A stretch of DNA of 64,000 nt from Aquimarina sediminis (GCF_002895435.1 NZ_POYJ01000006.1:124001-188000), one strand, 5' to 3'; positions 53,047-62,277 are shown, counted from the first letter of the stretch. The notes: generated by a model from the letters alone, not told the origin. Made by a program: numbers and translations.

Positions 53047-54932
53047 TAAAACATTTTTACTTATTTATTGTTCTAATAATAACACTCCCGATTTTAGCTT
53101 TTTCTAATATTGGGAGTGTACATCAGGTTTTGAACGAACTTAAATTTAATAATTTTGAAACTGCAACCAAAATAACAAAAAACTCACCTCTCAATGAGAG
53201 TTTAAAAGGAGTTCTAACGGCGTATATACAGGTCAGAAAATACGGCTGTGAAGAACAACTAAAAAACATAGTACCACTCAAAAACGATACGTATTTCTTT
53301 ATAATCGATAATTTAAAGAATGGTTTACATCTTTATTATAATGATGGTGATGAAATAAATGCTTTTAAAAAATTAAATTTAGCACTTGAAAAAGCTATTA
53401 AAATTGAAGAGCCATTTTTAATAAGTGAATCTTTGAGAGCTATTCTTGAAATTTATAATAATCAATCTGCAGGAAATGACGAAAAATCCCATATTTCTCT
53501 TCTTAATATTTACAAAAACAACCTGACTGATAGATATGAAAAAGCTCATTACCACTACTACTACTTCAGATTAAAGCAACGATACAACAAAAATATCGAA
53601 CTATTAGACCCCAAAATTATCCAGAATGCAAAAGAAACTATTACAGATCTAAGATTTAAGCCTCTCTTGGGCAAACTATACATCTCTAATGCAACCTATT
53701 ATTTTTACTATCTTAAAAAAAAAGATAGTGCTATTACATATTTGAATGAAGCTAAACTAGTTTTCAAAAACTCTAAGCATTTTTTAGACCAAGAAAGATT
53801 TCTTGCAGCATCTATAAATTTAGCCGGATACTATACCAAAACAAACCGAGCAAATGAAGCTTTGAGTCAATTGGATAATATCAACTTTATTAATAATAGT
53901 GGTTATATTTTTAGTCTTCTAAAAAAATACTACTGGAAAAAAAAATGGGAAGCTTTTGAAAGTTTAAAGGTATATGACAGTAGTTATTTTTATAAATCTA
54001 AATATTTTGAACATGAATTCAATCTTAAACAAAGTGCCAGCCTTTTTAAGATTTCAGAATTACGAACTTTAGAAAAAGAAAAAAAAATAGTCCAACTCCT
54101 AAACACGAACCTAAAAACAGAAGCCAGTAGAATACGAAACAGAAATCTATTAATAGGTTCACTTTCTCTTATTATTATAGGTTCAATACTTGGTATCCTC
54201 TTATATAAAAACACCAAAAGAAAACAACGTATCGCTGAGCAAAATCGGGAGATCGAAATTCAAAAAACAGAGAAGCTACTCAAAGAACAGGAACTCACAG
54301 CAATCGATGCCATGATATCCGGGCAAGAAAAAGAACGACAACGATTGGCTAATGATCTACACGATAATTTAGGGAGCACCTTGGCTACCGTAAAACTCCA
54401 CTTTCAACATCTAAGAAGTAATAAAGACAACCCTAAAATCAAAAATATAGACGAGTTATATTCTAAAACAGACAACCTATTAGAAGAAGCCTACCAAAAA
54501 GTAAGAACCATAGCCCATGAAAAAAATAGCGGTGTTATGGCAAATCAAGGATTACTCCCTGCAATCAAAAATCTGGCTAAGAAAGTATCTAATGGAAAAC
54601 ATTTACAGATCGAAGTACAGGATTATGGGCTAGAAGAACGACTGGATAACGCCTTAGAAATTTCTATTTTTAGAATGATACAGGAATTGATAACTAACGC
54701 CATAAAACATGCTAATGCAACAGAAATACATATCTCCCTAACCAATCACGATTCTCTACTTAATATCATTGTAGAAGACAACGGCAAAGGATTTGATGCC
54801 AAAATATTACCTCAAAAAGATGGTATGGGATTAGCGACTATAGAAAAGCGTATCGAGCATCTGGAAGGAACATTTGAAATTGATTCTACCATTGATAAAG
54901 GAACTAATATTATTATAAATATACCTATATGA
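53043..54932 (+). CDS. Sensor histidine kinase with TPR-like periplasmic domain (HisKA_3 type)
   Basis: A 629-aa kinase. A signal segment (1-20) is followed by helical TPR-like repeats (about 30-355), a transmembrane helix (about 368-388, NLLIGSLSLIIIGSILGILL), and a coiled coil. The dimerisation domain has phospho-accepting His440 in RQRLANDLHDNLGSTLATVK. The ATPase domain has the N box MIQELITNAIKHANA and G box IVEDNGKGFDA. It overlaps both neighbours by 4 bp and pairs with the downstream NarL-type regulator. Confidence 0.92.
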   Translation: MIKHFYLFIVLIITLPILAFSNIGSVHQVLNELKFNNFETATKITKNSPLNESLKGVLTAYIQVRKYGCEEQLKNIVPLKNDTYFFIIDNLKNGLHLYYNDGDEINAFKKLNLALEKAIKIEEPFLISESLRAILEIYNNQSAGNDEKSHISLLNIYKNNLTDRYEKAHYHYYYFRLKQRYNKNIELLDPKIIQNAKETITDLRFKPLLGKLYISNATYYFYYLKKKDSAITYLNEAKLVFKNSKHFLDQERFLAASINLAGYYTKTNRANEALSQLDNINFINNSGYIFSLLKKYYWKKKWEAFESLKVYDSSYFYKSKYFEHEFNLKQSASLFKISELRTLEKEKKIVQLLNTNLKTEASRIRNRNLLIGSLSLIIIGSILGILLYKNTKRKQRIAEQNREIEIQKTEKLLKEQELTAIDAMISGQEKERQRLANDLHDNLGSTLATVKLHFQHLRSNKDNPKIKNIDELYSKTDNLLEEAYQKVRTIAHEKNSGVMANQGLLPAIKNLAKKVSNGKHLQIEVQDYGLEERLDNALEISIFRMIQELITNAIKHANATEIHISLTNHDSLLNIIVEDNGKGFDAKILPQKDGMGLATIEKRIEHLEGTFEIDSTIDKGTNIIINIPI

Positions 54933-55555
54933 TAACAGTAGCTATTGCAGAAGATCACCAATCCTTAATCGACGGTGTAGAACTACTTCTTAAATACGAA
55001 GAAGATATTAGTATTGTAGGTATGGCTAATGACGGAGAAGAATTACTCAATATCGTAAGAAGAAAACAACCCAAAGTCGTATTAACAGATATTAGAATGC
55101 CCAAAATCGATGGGATTGTAGCTACCAAAATTATAAAAAAAGAACTTCCCCATACCAAAATCATCGCTTTTTCTATGTTTGACCAGGAGGATGCTATTCG
55201 ACAGATGATCGATGCTGGTGCTTCTGGTTATTTATTAAAAAACTCTCCTCTGGAAGAAGTTTTAACAGCTATCAAACAAGTTGCCCTAGGAGAAACCTAT
55301 TTTGATGCCGCTATCGATCCTTCAGTCTTTTCTAAAGACGCAAAACAACCGTCAAAGAAGCAATTATTATCCAAAAGTGAACGAGAAATCTTAAAACTTA
55401 TCGGACAAGGAAAGACCTCATCAGAGATTGCGGCCATCCGTTTTAACTCGGTCTCTACCGTAGAAACTCATCGCAAAAATATAATTCGAAAACTTGGGCT
55501 TCATGGCAAAGGTGAATTACTACGCTATGCTATTGAGAAAAAATATGATTTTTGA
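54929..55555 (+). CDS. NarL/FixJ-family response regulator
   Basis: A 208-aa regulator. The receiver domain has acceptor Asp54 in VVLTDIRMPKIDGI and Lys in LLKNSPLEE. The C-terminal LuxR-type HTH (about 143-205) is LSKSEREILKLIGQGKTSSE then TVETHRKNIIRKLGLHGKG. It is the cognate partner of the upstream kinase (4-bp overlap). It may control the cassette through the ATACCC-N6-GGGTAT palindrome; this is inferred. Confidence 0.95.
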   Translation: MITVAIAEDHQSLIDGVELLLKYEEDISIVGMANDGEELLNIVRRKQPKVVLTDIRMPKIDGIVATKIIKKELPHTKIIAFSMFDQEDAIRQMIDAGASGYLLKNSPLEEVLTAIKQVALGETYFDAAIDPSVFSKDAKQPSKKQLLSKSEREILKLIGQGKTSSEIAAIRFNSVSTVETHRKNIIRKLGLHGKGELLRYAIEKKYDF

Positions 55556-55566
55556 ATATTCAAATA

Positions 55567-55604
55567 AAAAAACCTGTTGTACTAAAAAGTACAGCAGGTT
55601 TTTT
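55567..55604. terminator. Bidirectional terminator after the two-component cassette
   Basis: AAAAAACCTGTTGTACT pairs with AGTACAGCAGGTTTTTT (one G-U) around a loop of four A. It separates the response regulator from the convergent M49 peptidase gene. Confidence 0.88.
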
Positions 55605-55623
55605 AAATAAAATACTATTGTTC

Positions 55624-57678
55624 TTAATTCACTTCTGGTAAGAAGTTATAATTCTTACTATACATTAACATTTGCGTAGCAAAGTCTTCTGGTTGAGTAA
55701 CATTGATTTTTGTGATCTCTCCACTCTCATCTCTTTCTGGTACTAACACAGGATTTACAAAACCACTGTAAGGAGCAGATGTAAATTGCTTATTACGTTC
55801 TAATACTTCTGCATGTATTGCCTGATCCACTTTTACACCATATCCTTCTACCAAAGCTTCTGCTGCTTTAAAATCTCCTTCAGACTTGATACGTTGTGTT
55901 TCGCGTAATAAGCGCCCAAAAATCTCGCGTAACTTGGCATAATCATTAATATTAAAGTAGGTTTTCCCTTCTCTGGTTACTTTTTCGATCACATTATCTT
56001 TCTTTCCTTGCTCAAAAGCCCAACCACTTACCCACTGGCGGTTTCTCATATGCGCTTCTTCTACATCGTCGCCAAGATTCAAACGAATCAATTGAGTCAT
56101 TAGTCCATTTCTGATATATCCATCATAAGCTGCCTTACCAGTTTTTTCCCAATCTTCTACCAATCCAAGTTCTTGTAATTTTGGATCCATCAAATAATAT
56201 AACCCTACCAAATCAGCACGACCTTCCTCCATAGTAGAAGCATAGTTCTTTAATGTTTCTTTAGTTTCTCCAACTCCTGGATTTAGTTGCCCAGATGCAT
56301 GTCCTACTACTTCATGTAAAGCTGTATGTAATTTATCGGCCAATTGTCCATATTTTTCTTCTAATTCAAATTCCTCGTCATCATTAACAAACTCTTTTAA
56401 ACGACCAGAACCTCCTGCATTGTTATATGCTCCAATAATATTTCCCAAAGACACTGACTTAGAACCTACAGCTGCCCTAATCCAGTTTGCATTAGGGAGG
56501 TTCACCCCAATAGGTGTACTTGGTGAAGCATCTCCTGCCTCTCCTGCAACCGCTACTACTTTATAAGACACTCCTACTACACTGTCTTTTTTATGCTCAT
56601 CCATTAATGGAGAATTATCTTCAAACCATTGTGCATTTTCTGATAATACCGACATTTTTTTAGACATATCAAAATCTTTGATTTGTACAACAGTCTCATA
56701 AGATCCTCTATATCCTAATGGGTCGTTATACACTTCGATAAAACTATTGATATAATCAATATTTCCTTCTGTAGCAGCTGTCCAAGCAACATTATAATCA
56801 TCCCAGGTCTGTAAATCTCCAGTTTTATAATATTCTATTAACAACCCTAGAGCATCACCTTGTGCCTTATTTTCTGCTACTCCTTTAGCTTTTTCTAACC
56901 ACTTGATAATTTTGTCTATAGCAGCACCATATAGTCCTCCAGACTTATAGACTCTTTCTTTTAACTCGCCATTCTCTTTTACTAACTGGGAGTTTAAACC
57001 AAATGATAATGGTTTATCCGGATTTGGAGATTTTATTTTACCATAAAATGAGGTAACATCATCATTAGTAACATTAGGACCGTAAAAGTTAACCGCAGAT
57101 AGTGCTACATTATCCACTCCTTTTGCCTGGTTTACTTTTTTAGCATCTTTATCATTAAAAATTACTTCGTATACTTCTTTAGTTACTTCAACACCAGTGG
57201 CGGCAAGTAAAGAACTAAAATAGTCTTTACTAAACTCTGGTTTGATTTTATCATTACTATAATGATGATGAATACCGTTAGAAAACCAAACTCGTTTTAA
57301 ATAGGTTTCAAAACTCTTCCAGTCTTCTGCATTCTTGTCTCCTTTATACGATGTATATATTTTCTCTAATGCTTTTCGTACAGTAAGGTTATGACGATAA
57401 TTCTGATCCCACATAATATCTCTTCCACTTAATCCCGCCTGAGTAAGATAGAACACTAATTTCTGTTCTTTTAAAGTAAGATTATCCCACCCCGGAATCT
57501 GGTATCTTAACACCTTAATATCAGCAAACTGTTCTACAACATAATCAAATTTTTCTTCTGATGCTGTTTCTTGTTTTTCTTCCTGTTGGTTAATTTGATC
57601 CTTTACACTTGGATCTTTTTTACATGCTATTACCAAACTTGTAATGGCTATAAAAAATAATATCCTATTGAATTTCAT
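55624..57678 (-). CDS. M49-family peptidase-like lipoprotein (dipeptidyl-peptidase III type)
   Basis: A 684-aa lipoprotein with lipobox LVIACKKD (Cys19). The zinc motif is LHEVVGHASGQL (His455, Glu456, His460), an HExxGH motif specific to M49, and the third ligand region is TMEEGRADLVGLYYLMD (Glu484/485). The family hydrolyses dipeptides from the N-terminus. Similar Bacteroidota proteins are often mislabelled dihydrofolate reductase, but no DHFR motif is present. It is a single gene. Confidence 0.9.
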   Translation of the reverse strand: MKFNRILFFIAITSLVIACKKDPSVKDQINQQEEKQETASEEKFDYVVEQFADIKVLRYQIPGWDNLTLKEQKLVFYLTQAGLSGRDIMWDQNYRHNLTVRKALEKIYTSYKGDKNAEDWKSFETYLKRVWFSNGIHHHYSNDKIKPEFSKDYFSSLLAATGVEVTKEVYEVIFNDKDAKKVNQAKGVDNVALSAVNFYGPNVTNDDVTSFYGKIKSPNPDKPLSFGLNSQLVKENGELKERVYKSGGLYGAAIDKIIKWLEKAKGVAENKAQGDALGLLIEYYKTGDLQTWDDYNVAWTAATEGNIDYINSFIEVYNDPLGYRGSYETVVQIKDFDMSKKMSVLSENAQWFEDNSPLMDEHKKDSVVGVSYKVVAVAGEAGDASPSTPIGVNLPNANWIRAAVGSKSVSLGNIIGAYNNAGGSGRLKEFVNDDEEFELEEKYGQLADKLHTALHEVVGHASGQLNPGVGETKETLKNYASTMEEGRADLVGLYYLMDPKLQELGLVEDWEKTGKAAYDGYIRNGLMTQLIRLNLGDDVEEAHMRNRQWVSGWAFEQGKKDNVIEKVTREGKTYFNINDYAKLREIFGRLLRETQRIKSEGDFKAAEALVEGYGVKVDQAIHAEVLERNKQFTSAPYSGFVNPVLVPERDESGEITKINVTQPEDFATQMLMYSKNYNFLPEVN

Positions 57679-57770
57679 TTGTTATGTTTTTATTGTTTTG
57701 ACAAATGTAACAAAATAAAGGATGTTAAAATTGATTATATTAGCTGACCAAACATTCTAAACTAACTAAC

Positions 57771-58805
57771 ATGAAAATAGTAAAATATTTATTTTTTCTA
57801 TTATTATTAGTACTAATTGGGGGTGCTGTTTACGTTGCTACTATAGACGGTGAGTTTCAAGTCGAAGAAAGCAGAATTATTGATGCTCCTGATGAGTTAC
57901 TATTTAATACTATAAATGAATACAAAACTTGGGAAAAATGGGGTCCTTGGATGGATGAATCTGATGACCTTATTATGGAGTATCCTGAAAAAACAAGCGG
58001 AGAGGGAGCTTCATATTCCTGGAAAAGCGAAACAGAAGGAGACGGCAAAATGGAAACCAAAAAAGTTTCTCCTTTTACAAGTATAGATCAAGGCATTACT
58101 TTTGTTACTCCCATGGGCGAAAGCATGAGTGATGTATACTGGAAATTTGAAAAAATAGAAGGTAAAAAAACTAAGGTTACATGGGGGATGAAAGGTGAGC
58201 AATCTTTTATGGAAAAAGCATTTTGGGCAACTCAGGATAGTACTGTCTCTCAAATGATAAAACCTATGTATGCACGGGGGCTAGAAAAGCTTGATGCGTT
58301 TATAAATGAAAAAATGAAGGTATATACCGTCAATGTAGATGGTGTTACAGAACATGGTGGTGGTTTTTATATGTATAGTGCTACTGCATCTTCGATATCT
58401 ATTATTCCCGAAAAAATGGCACAGATGCTTCCTGCGGTTGATACGTATATGAAACAAAACAACCTGCCACAAACAGGGATGCCATTCACATTGTATAATG
58501 AATATAATGAAGAACAAGGAACAGCAATATACTCTACTGCGATACCAACAAGAGATAAAGTAATTACTCCTAAAGAAAGTTCGGTTTTATGTGATTTTTT
58601 ACCTAGACAAAAAGTCGTTAAAACCACACTCAAAGGAGATTATATGAATCTAAAAGAAGCATGGGAGACCGCCTACAAATACCTTGAAGAAAACAACCTA
58701 GAACCCAATGCCGAATCTGCTCCTTTTGAAGTATACCGTGTAGATCCCGGATTACAACCTAATCCGGCAGAATGGGTTACAGAAATTTATATTCCAATAC
58801 AATAA
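57771..58805 (+). CDS. SRPBCC domain fused to GyrI-like effector-binding domain
   Basis: A 344-aa protein. An N-terminal membrane segment (about 4-22) is followed by an SRPBCC/polyketide-cyclase-like fold (about 30-175, VEESRIIDAPDELLFNTINE, WEKWGPWMDESDDLIMEYPE). The C-terminal domain (about 185-344) matches GyrI-like small-molecule-binding domains (PFTLYNEYNEEQGTAIYSTA, LKEAWETAYKYLEENNLEP). Both are ligand-binding folds; the ligand is unknown. Its terminator immediately precedes crcB. Confidence 0.87.
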   Translation: MKIVKYLFFLLLLVLIGGAVYVATIDGEFQVEESRIIDAPDELLFNTINEYKTWEKWGPWMDESDDLIMEYPEKTSGEGASYSWKSETEGDGKMETKKVSPFTSIDQGITFVTPMGESMSDVYWKFEKIEGKKTKVTWGMKGEQSFMEKAFWATQDSTVSQMIKPMYARGLEKLDAFINEKMKVYTVNVDGVTEHGGGFYMYSATASSISIIPEKMAQMLPAVDTYMKQNNLPQTGMPFTLYNEYNEEQGTAIYSTAIPTRDKVITPKESSVLCDFLPRQKVVKTTLKGDYMNLKEAWETAYKYLEENNLEPNAESAPFEVYRVDPGLQPNPAEWVTEIYIPIQ

Positions 58806-58817
58806 GTATAGCATAAC

Positions 58818-58855
58818 AAACTGCATTTTATCACCTGATAAAATGCAGTTTTTCA
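58818..58855 (+). terminator. Terminator of the SRPBCC-GyrI gene
   Basis: AAACTGCATTTTATC (58818-58832) pairs exactly with GATAAAATGCAGTTT (58837-58851) with a 4-nt loop and T-run. It leaves only 17 bp before the crcB ATG. Confidence 0.88.
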
Positions 58856-58868
58856 AACCCTCGGAATA

Positions 58869-59234
58869 ATGAAGCAATTTTTTTTGATATTTATTGGAGG
58901 AGGTACCGGTAGTATTGCACGATATCTTATTAGTAAATATCTTAATAGTTCCTCTAGTGGTATCCCATATGGTACTTTTACAGCAAATGTTTTAGGTAGT
59001 CTATTAATTGGTATTATCTTAGGGCTTGCGCTCAAAAACAATGTAATATCCCAAAATACTGTCGCATTTTTGGCAACAGGTTTTTGTGGAGGATTTACTA
59101 CCTTTTCTACTTTTGCATACGAAAATCATGTACTGCTTAAATCAGGCGATTTTATCAACTTTGCAATCTATGCTATAGGATCGTTTGTGATTGGATTCCT
59201 TTTTGTATTTTTAGGAATGTTTATCGCCAAATAA
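58869..59234 (+). CDS. crcB: Fluoride ion channel CrcB
   Basis: A 121-aa Fluc/CrcB protein with four transmembrane segments. Hallmarks are GGGTGSIARYLISKY, GTFTANVLGSLLIG and TGFCGGFTTFSTFAYE, which include the pore Asn, Phe and Thr residues. It protects against fluoride as a dual-topology dimer; a single gene is consistent with that. No fluoride riboswitch is visible upstream. The PII gene follows 41 bp later. Confidence 0.94.
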   Translation: MKQFFLIFIGGGTGSIARYLISKYLNSSSSGIPYGTFTANVLGSLLIGIILGLALKNNVISQNTVAFLATGFCGGFTTFSTFAYENHVLLKSGDFINFAIYAIGSFVIGFLFVFLGMFIAK

Positions 59235-59275
59235 CCCCCTTAAAACCTCTCCTCTACTATTAATAAGAAAGGGTA

Positions 59276-59614
59276 ATGAAAAAAATTGAAGCTATTATTC
59301 GTAAATCAAGATTCAATGCAGTAAAAAATGCTTTGCATGAAATTGAAGTAAATTTCTTTACCTACTGGGACGTTACAGGAGTAGGTAACGAGAAACAAGG
59401 TCATGTATATAGAGGAATTACGTATAGCACCTCTGATATCCAACGAAGATATCTATCTATAGTGGTTTCTGATGAATTTGAAGAAAAAACCATTCGCACA
59501 ATTATAGAAACTTCAAAAACTGGAGAGGTTGGAGATGGAAAAATATTTGTATCAGATATTCAGGAAGTCTACCGAATCAGAACCGAGGAAAAAGGAAATC
59601 AAGCATTAAGCTAA
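59276..59614 (+). CDS. PII-family nitrogen regulator, divergent T-loop
   Basis: A 112-aa PII protein. The B-loop TGEVGDGKIFV and the C-terminal VYRIRTEEKG are conserved. The T-loop differs: where GlnB has GRQKG, this protein has GNEKQG, so Gln39, which holds Mg-ATP and 2-oxoglutarate, is not in register. The tyrosines of VYRGITY, equal to Tyr46 and Tyr51 of GlnB, are kept. The Lys-Pro after the first strand is also changed (IIRKSRF). It sits between crcB and two porin genes rather than next to an ammonium transporter. Confidence 0.88.
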   Translation: MKKIEAIIRKSRFNAVKNALHEIEVNFFTYWDVTGVGNEKQGHVYRGITYSTSDIQRRYLSIVVSDEFEEKTIRTIIETSKTGEVGDGKIFVSDIQEVYRIRTEEKGNQALS

Positions 59615-59758
59615 TTTCCCAACCTACTTCTCTTCTCTATTTTTCTTATCTCATCTTACATCTTTACCTAAAGAGTTTTGACAAAGATTTACATTCTTCT
59701 ACTCTAAATCAAAAAAATGCACTTTCAGATTATTAAATTTTACCAAATTAAAAAAGAA

Positions 59759-59777
59759 ACCCTAATTTTTATAGGGT
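59759..59777 (+). promoter_or_regulatory. Operator candidate, copy 1: CCCTA-N7-TAGGG
   Basis: ACCCTA (59759-59764) and TAGGGT (59772-59777) form an inverted repeat with a 7-nt spacer. It lies 145 bp after the PII stop codon and about 120 bp before the first porin. The same element recurs 53 bp downstream. Confidence 0.45.
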
Positions 59778-59812
59778 ATAAAATATAAATTTTATAAAAA
59801 TAACAACATAAC

Positions 59813-59829
59813 CCCTATTTTAAATAGGG
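59813..59829 (+). promoter_or_regulatory. Operator candidate, copy 2: CCCTA-N7-TAGGG
   Basis: CCCTA (59813-59817) and TAGGG (59825-59829) with identical 7-nt spacing; the arms extend to CCCTATTT/AAATAGGG. The centre-to-centre distance to copy 1 is 53 bp, about five helical turns. It is about 70 bp before the first porin start. Confidence 0.45.
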
Positions 59830-59897
59830 TTAATATTGTTTTTGCATAATTTTACTACACAATTAAAAACTAAACACCACAGTAAATTATGTTTATT

Positions 59898-61010
59898 ATG
59901 AAAACAAAAAACGTAACATTAATTTTAAAGAAAGTATTTCTTACTGCTTTAATTATCTCTAGCTATGGCGTTATTGCCCAAGAAAATGAGTCAGAATCAA
60001 CAGTTAGTAAGTTAATATCTAAAATCAATTTATCAGGGTCAATAGATGGATACTACAGATCAAATTTGGGAGCACCAAATGATAACACTCAAGCTCCATT
60101 AACATCATTTGCCAACCAAAGTGGTTTTGCATTAGGAATGGCGAATATTATTTTAGATTATGAGGATAAAAAAGTTGGATTTGTTGCAGATCTTGTTTTT
60201 GGACAAAGAGGAGAAGATGCCGTATTTAATTCTGATGGTTCTGCCCAAGTTGTAAACCAACTATATGCATATTGGAATATGAGCGAAAGTATCAAGATTA
60301 CCTTCGGTAATTTTAATACTTTCTTGGGCTATGAAGTTATTTCTCCGACTGCCAACTTTAACTACTCCACCTCTTATATGTTCTCTTATGGACCATTTTC
60401 ACATACAGGTGTAAAAGCTGATTTTTCAATTAATGAAAAATGGTCTGCAATGCTTGCCGTTATGAACCCTACTGATTATACAGAATACAATCCTTTTGAC
60501 ACTTATATTATTGGCGCACAATTAGGCTATACATCAAATAGCGGTAGTACATATCTTAATTTTAGATATGGTAACGAAGGTAAACCAGAAGATGTAGATC
60601 CTACTTTTCAAGTAGACCTTACTACCGGGTGGAATCTTACCAGAAATTTTTATCTGGGAGCAAACACTACCTATTTATCAACAGCTCCACAAGAAGACGG
60701 AGATACTTCTGGTTTTTATGGATTGGCACTATATCCGCAATACAAAACATCAGAAAGGTTTTCTATTGGTTTGAGAGGCGAATATTTCTCTGTATACAAC
60801 AACGGATTAACAGATGTTATAGGTTTGAACACTGAAGGGGATGGAAATGTTATAGCAGCTACATTAACCGGAAACTACAACATTGGTAACCTAACCCTAA
60901 AACCTGAAGTACGATTAGACACTACTTCTGAAGATTTCTTTATTAATACTGATAGAGAAGCTACAAAAAGTCTTTCTTCTTTTGTATTAGGAGTGACATA
61001 TAACTTCTAA
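59898..61010 (+). CDS. Outer membrane beta-barrel porin (BBP2-like), first paralogue
   Basis: About 370 aa with signal peptide MKTKNVTLILKKVFLTALII ending VIAQ. I prefer the ATG at 59898 over 59889 because it aligns with the paralogue. A short helix (STVSKLISKINLSGSIDGYY) leads into about 16-18 strands, e.g. SGFALGMANIILDYEDKKVG and GVKADFSINEKWSAMLAVMN, ending LGVTYNF. The fold fits the putative beta-barrel porin-2 (OmpL-like) family. The nearby PII gene suggests uptake of a nitrogenous solute, but this is only inferred. Confidence 0.82.
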   Translation: MKTKNVTLILKKVFLTALIISSYGVIAQENESESTVSKLISKINLSGSIDGYYRSNLGAPNDNTQAPLTSFANQSGFALGMANIILDYEDKKVGFVADLVFGQRGEDAVFNSDGSAQVVNQLYAYWNMSESIKITFGNFNTFLGYEVISPTANFNYSTSYMFSYGPFSHTGVKADFSINEKWSAMLAVMNPTDYTEYNPFDTYIIGAQLGYTSNSGSTYLNFRYGNEGKPEDVDPTFQVDLTTGWNLTRNFYLGANTTYLSTAPQEDGDTSGFYGLALYPQYKTSERFSIGLRGEYFSVYNNGLTDVIGLNTEGDGNVIAATLTGNYNIGNLTLKPEVRLDTTSEDFFINTDREATKSLSSFVLGVTYNF

Positions 61011-61030
61011 GTCTATTACTGTTCAATAAA

Positions 61031-61092
61031 AAGAGGTTGTTTCTTAATCTTTTAAAATAAAAAATTGATTCAAGCATTATAAACAACCTCTT
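61031..61092 (+). terminator. Long hairpin between the two porin genes
   Basis: AAGAGGTTGTTT (61031-61042) pairs perfectly with AAACAACCTCTT (61081-61092) around a 38-nt AT-rich loop, followed by CTTTCTG rather than a clean T-run. It may be a terminator or an attenuating/stability element. Confidence 0.5.
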
Positions 61093-61164
61093 CTTTCTGA
61101 TTAAAATTCTTTTACATAGTTTTACACTTTCAATTAAAAATCAGTACAATAATTAAAACCAATT

Positions 61165-62277
61165 ATGAAAGCAAAGACCATCACAAACTTTTTAAGTAAA
61201 GTAACACTTATTACTTTATTTTTTTTAAGTTTTACTGCTGTTAGCCAAGATGAAAAACCAAAAAACACATTAGAAAAACTTCTCTCCAAAGTAAGCCTAT
61301 CCGGATCAATAGATGGGTATTTTAGACATAATTTTGGGGCGCCAAATGATAATACTATAGCTCCAAGAACTTTTTTTGTAGATGAAAGTGGATTTGCTTT
61401 AGGAATGGCTAATACAATTTTGAGCTATGATGATGAAAATGTTGGGTTTGTAGCTGATCTTGTTTTTGGACCAAGAGGGCGGGATGCTGTATTTAACTCA
61501 GATGAATCTGCCCAAATCATTAATCAGTTATACGTTTATTGGAATGTAACTAAAAATGTGAAACTAACATTCGGAAACTTCAACACTTATATTGGGTATG
61601 AGATGATTACTCCTACAGAAAATTTTAATTACTCTACATCTTATATGTTCACATATGGTCCTTTATCTCATACAGGACTAAAAGCCGACTTTTCTATTAA
61701 CGAAAAATGGTCTGCAATGGTATCTGTGATGAACCCAAGCGATTATACCGAAAATAATCCATTTGACACCTATATTGTTGGTGCACAATTAGGATATGAA
61801 GTAGATAGAGGCAATGCATATCTTAATTTCAGATATGGAAATGAAGGTAAACCCGGAGAAGTGGGACCTACCTTTCAGGTAGATCTTACAACCGGATGGA
61901 ACCTTACCGAAGATTTTAATCTTGGAGTAAATACTACATATGTAACAACAGAACCACAGGAAAATGGAGATACATCAGGATTTTATGGGGTTGCATTATA
62001 TCCACAATACAAAACATCAGAAAAGTTTTCTATTGGACTAAGAGGTGAATATTTCTCTGTATACAACAACGGATTAACAGATGTTATTGGTTTGGATTCT
62101 GATGGTGATGGAAATGTTATTGCCACTACATTAACTGGTAACTACAATATTGGTCCCCTAACCTTAAAACCAGAATTAAGATTAGATGCTACCTCAGAAG
62201 ATTTCTTTATTAACAATGATAGAGAAGCAACAAAGAGCCTCTCTTCTTTTGTTCTAGGGGCTGTATATAAGTTTTAA
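61165..62277 (+). CDS. Outer membrane beta-barrel porin (BBP2-like), second paralogue
   Basis: A 370-aa paralogue of the preceding porin, clearly from a tandem duplication. Identical stretches include GLKADFSINEKWSAM-like strands, FSIGLRGEYFSVYNNGLTDV and EDFFINxDREATKSLSSFVL. Differences cluster in the exposed parts of the middle strands, suggesting a different solute preference. Signal peptide ends AVSQ. It lacks the paired CCCTA-N7-TAGGG elements upstream, so it may be controlled differently or read through from the first gene. Confidence 0.82.
   Translation: MKAKTITNFLSKVTLITLFFLSFTAVSQDEKPKNTLEKLLSKVSLSGSIDGYFRHNFGAPNDNTIAPRTFFVDESGFALGMANTILSYDDENVGFVADLVFGPRGRDAVFNSDESAQIINQLYVYWNVTKNVKLTFGNFNTYIGYEMITPTENFNYSTSYMFTYGPLSHTGLKADFSINEKWSAMVSVMNPSDYTENNPFDTYIVGAQLGYEVDRGNAYLNFRYGNEGKPGEVGPTFQVDLTTGWNLTEDFNLGVNTTYVTTEPQENGDTSGFYGVALYPQYKTSEKFSIGLRGEYFSVYNNGLTDVIGLDSDGDGNVIATTLTGNYNIGPLTLKPELRLDATSEDFFINNDREATKSLSSFVLGAVYKF

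Noticed and set aside
55624..57678. Dihydrofolate reductase, as such proteins are often labelled
   Set aside because: HExxGH and EExRAD motifs identify an M49 metallopeptidase; no DHFR motif is visible.
58806..58868. Fluoride riboswitch before crcB
   Set aside because: The only structure is the terminator of the upstream gene; the GGNGATGG core and pseudoknot partner are not present.
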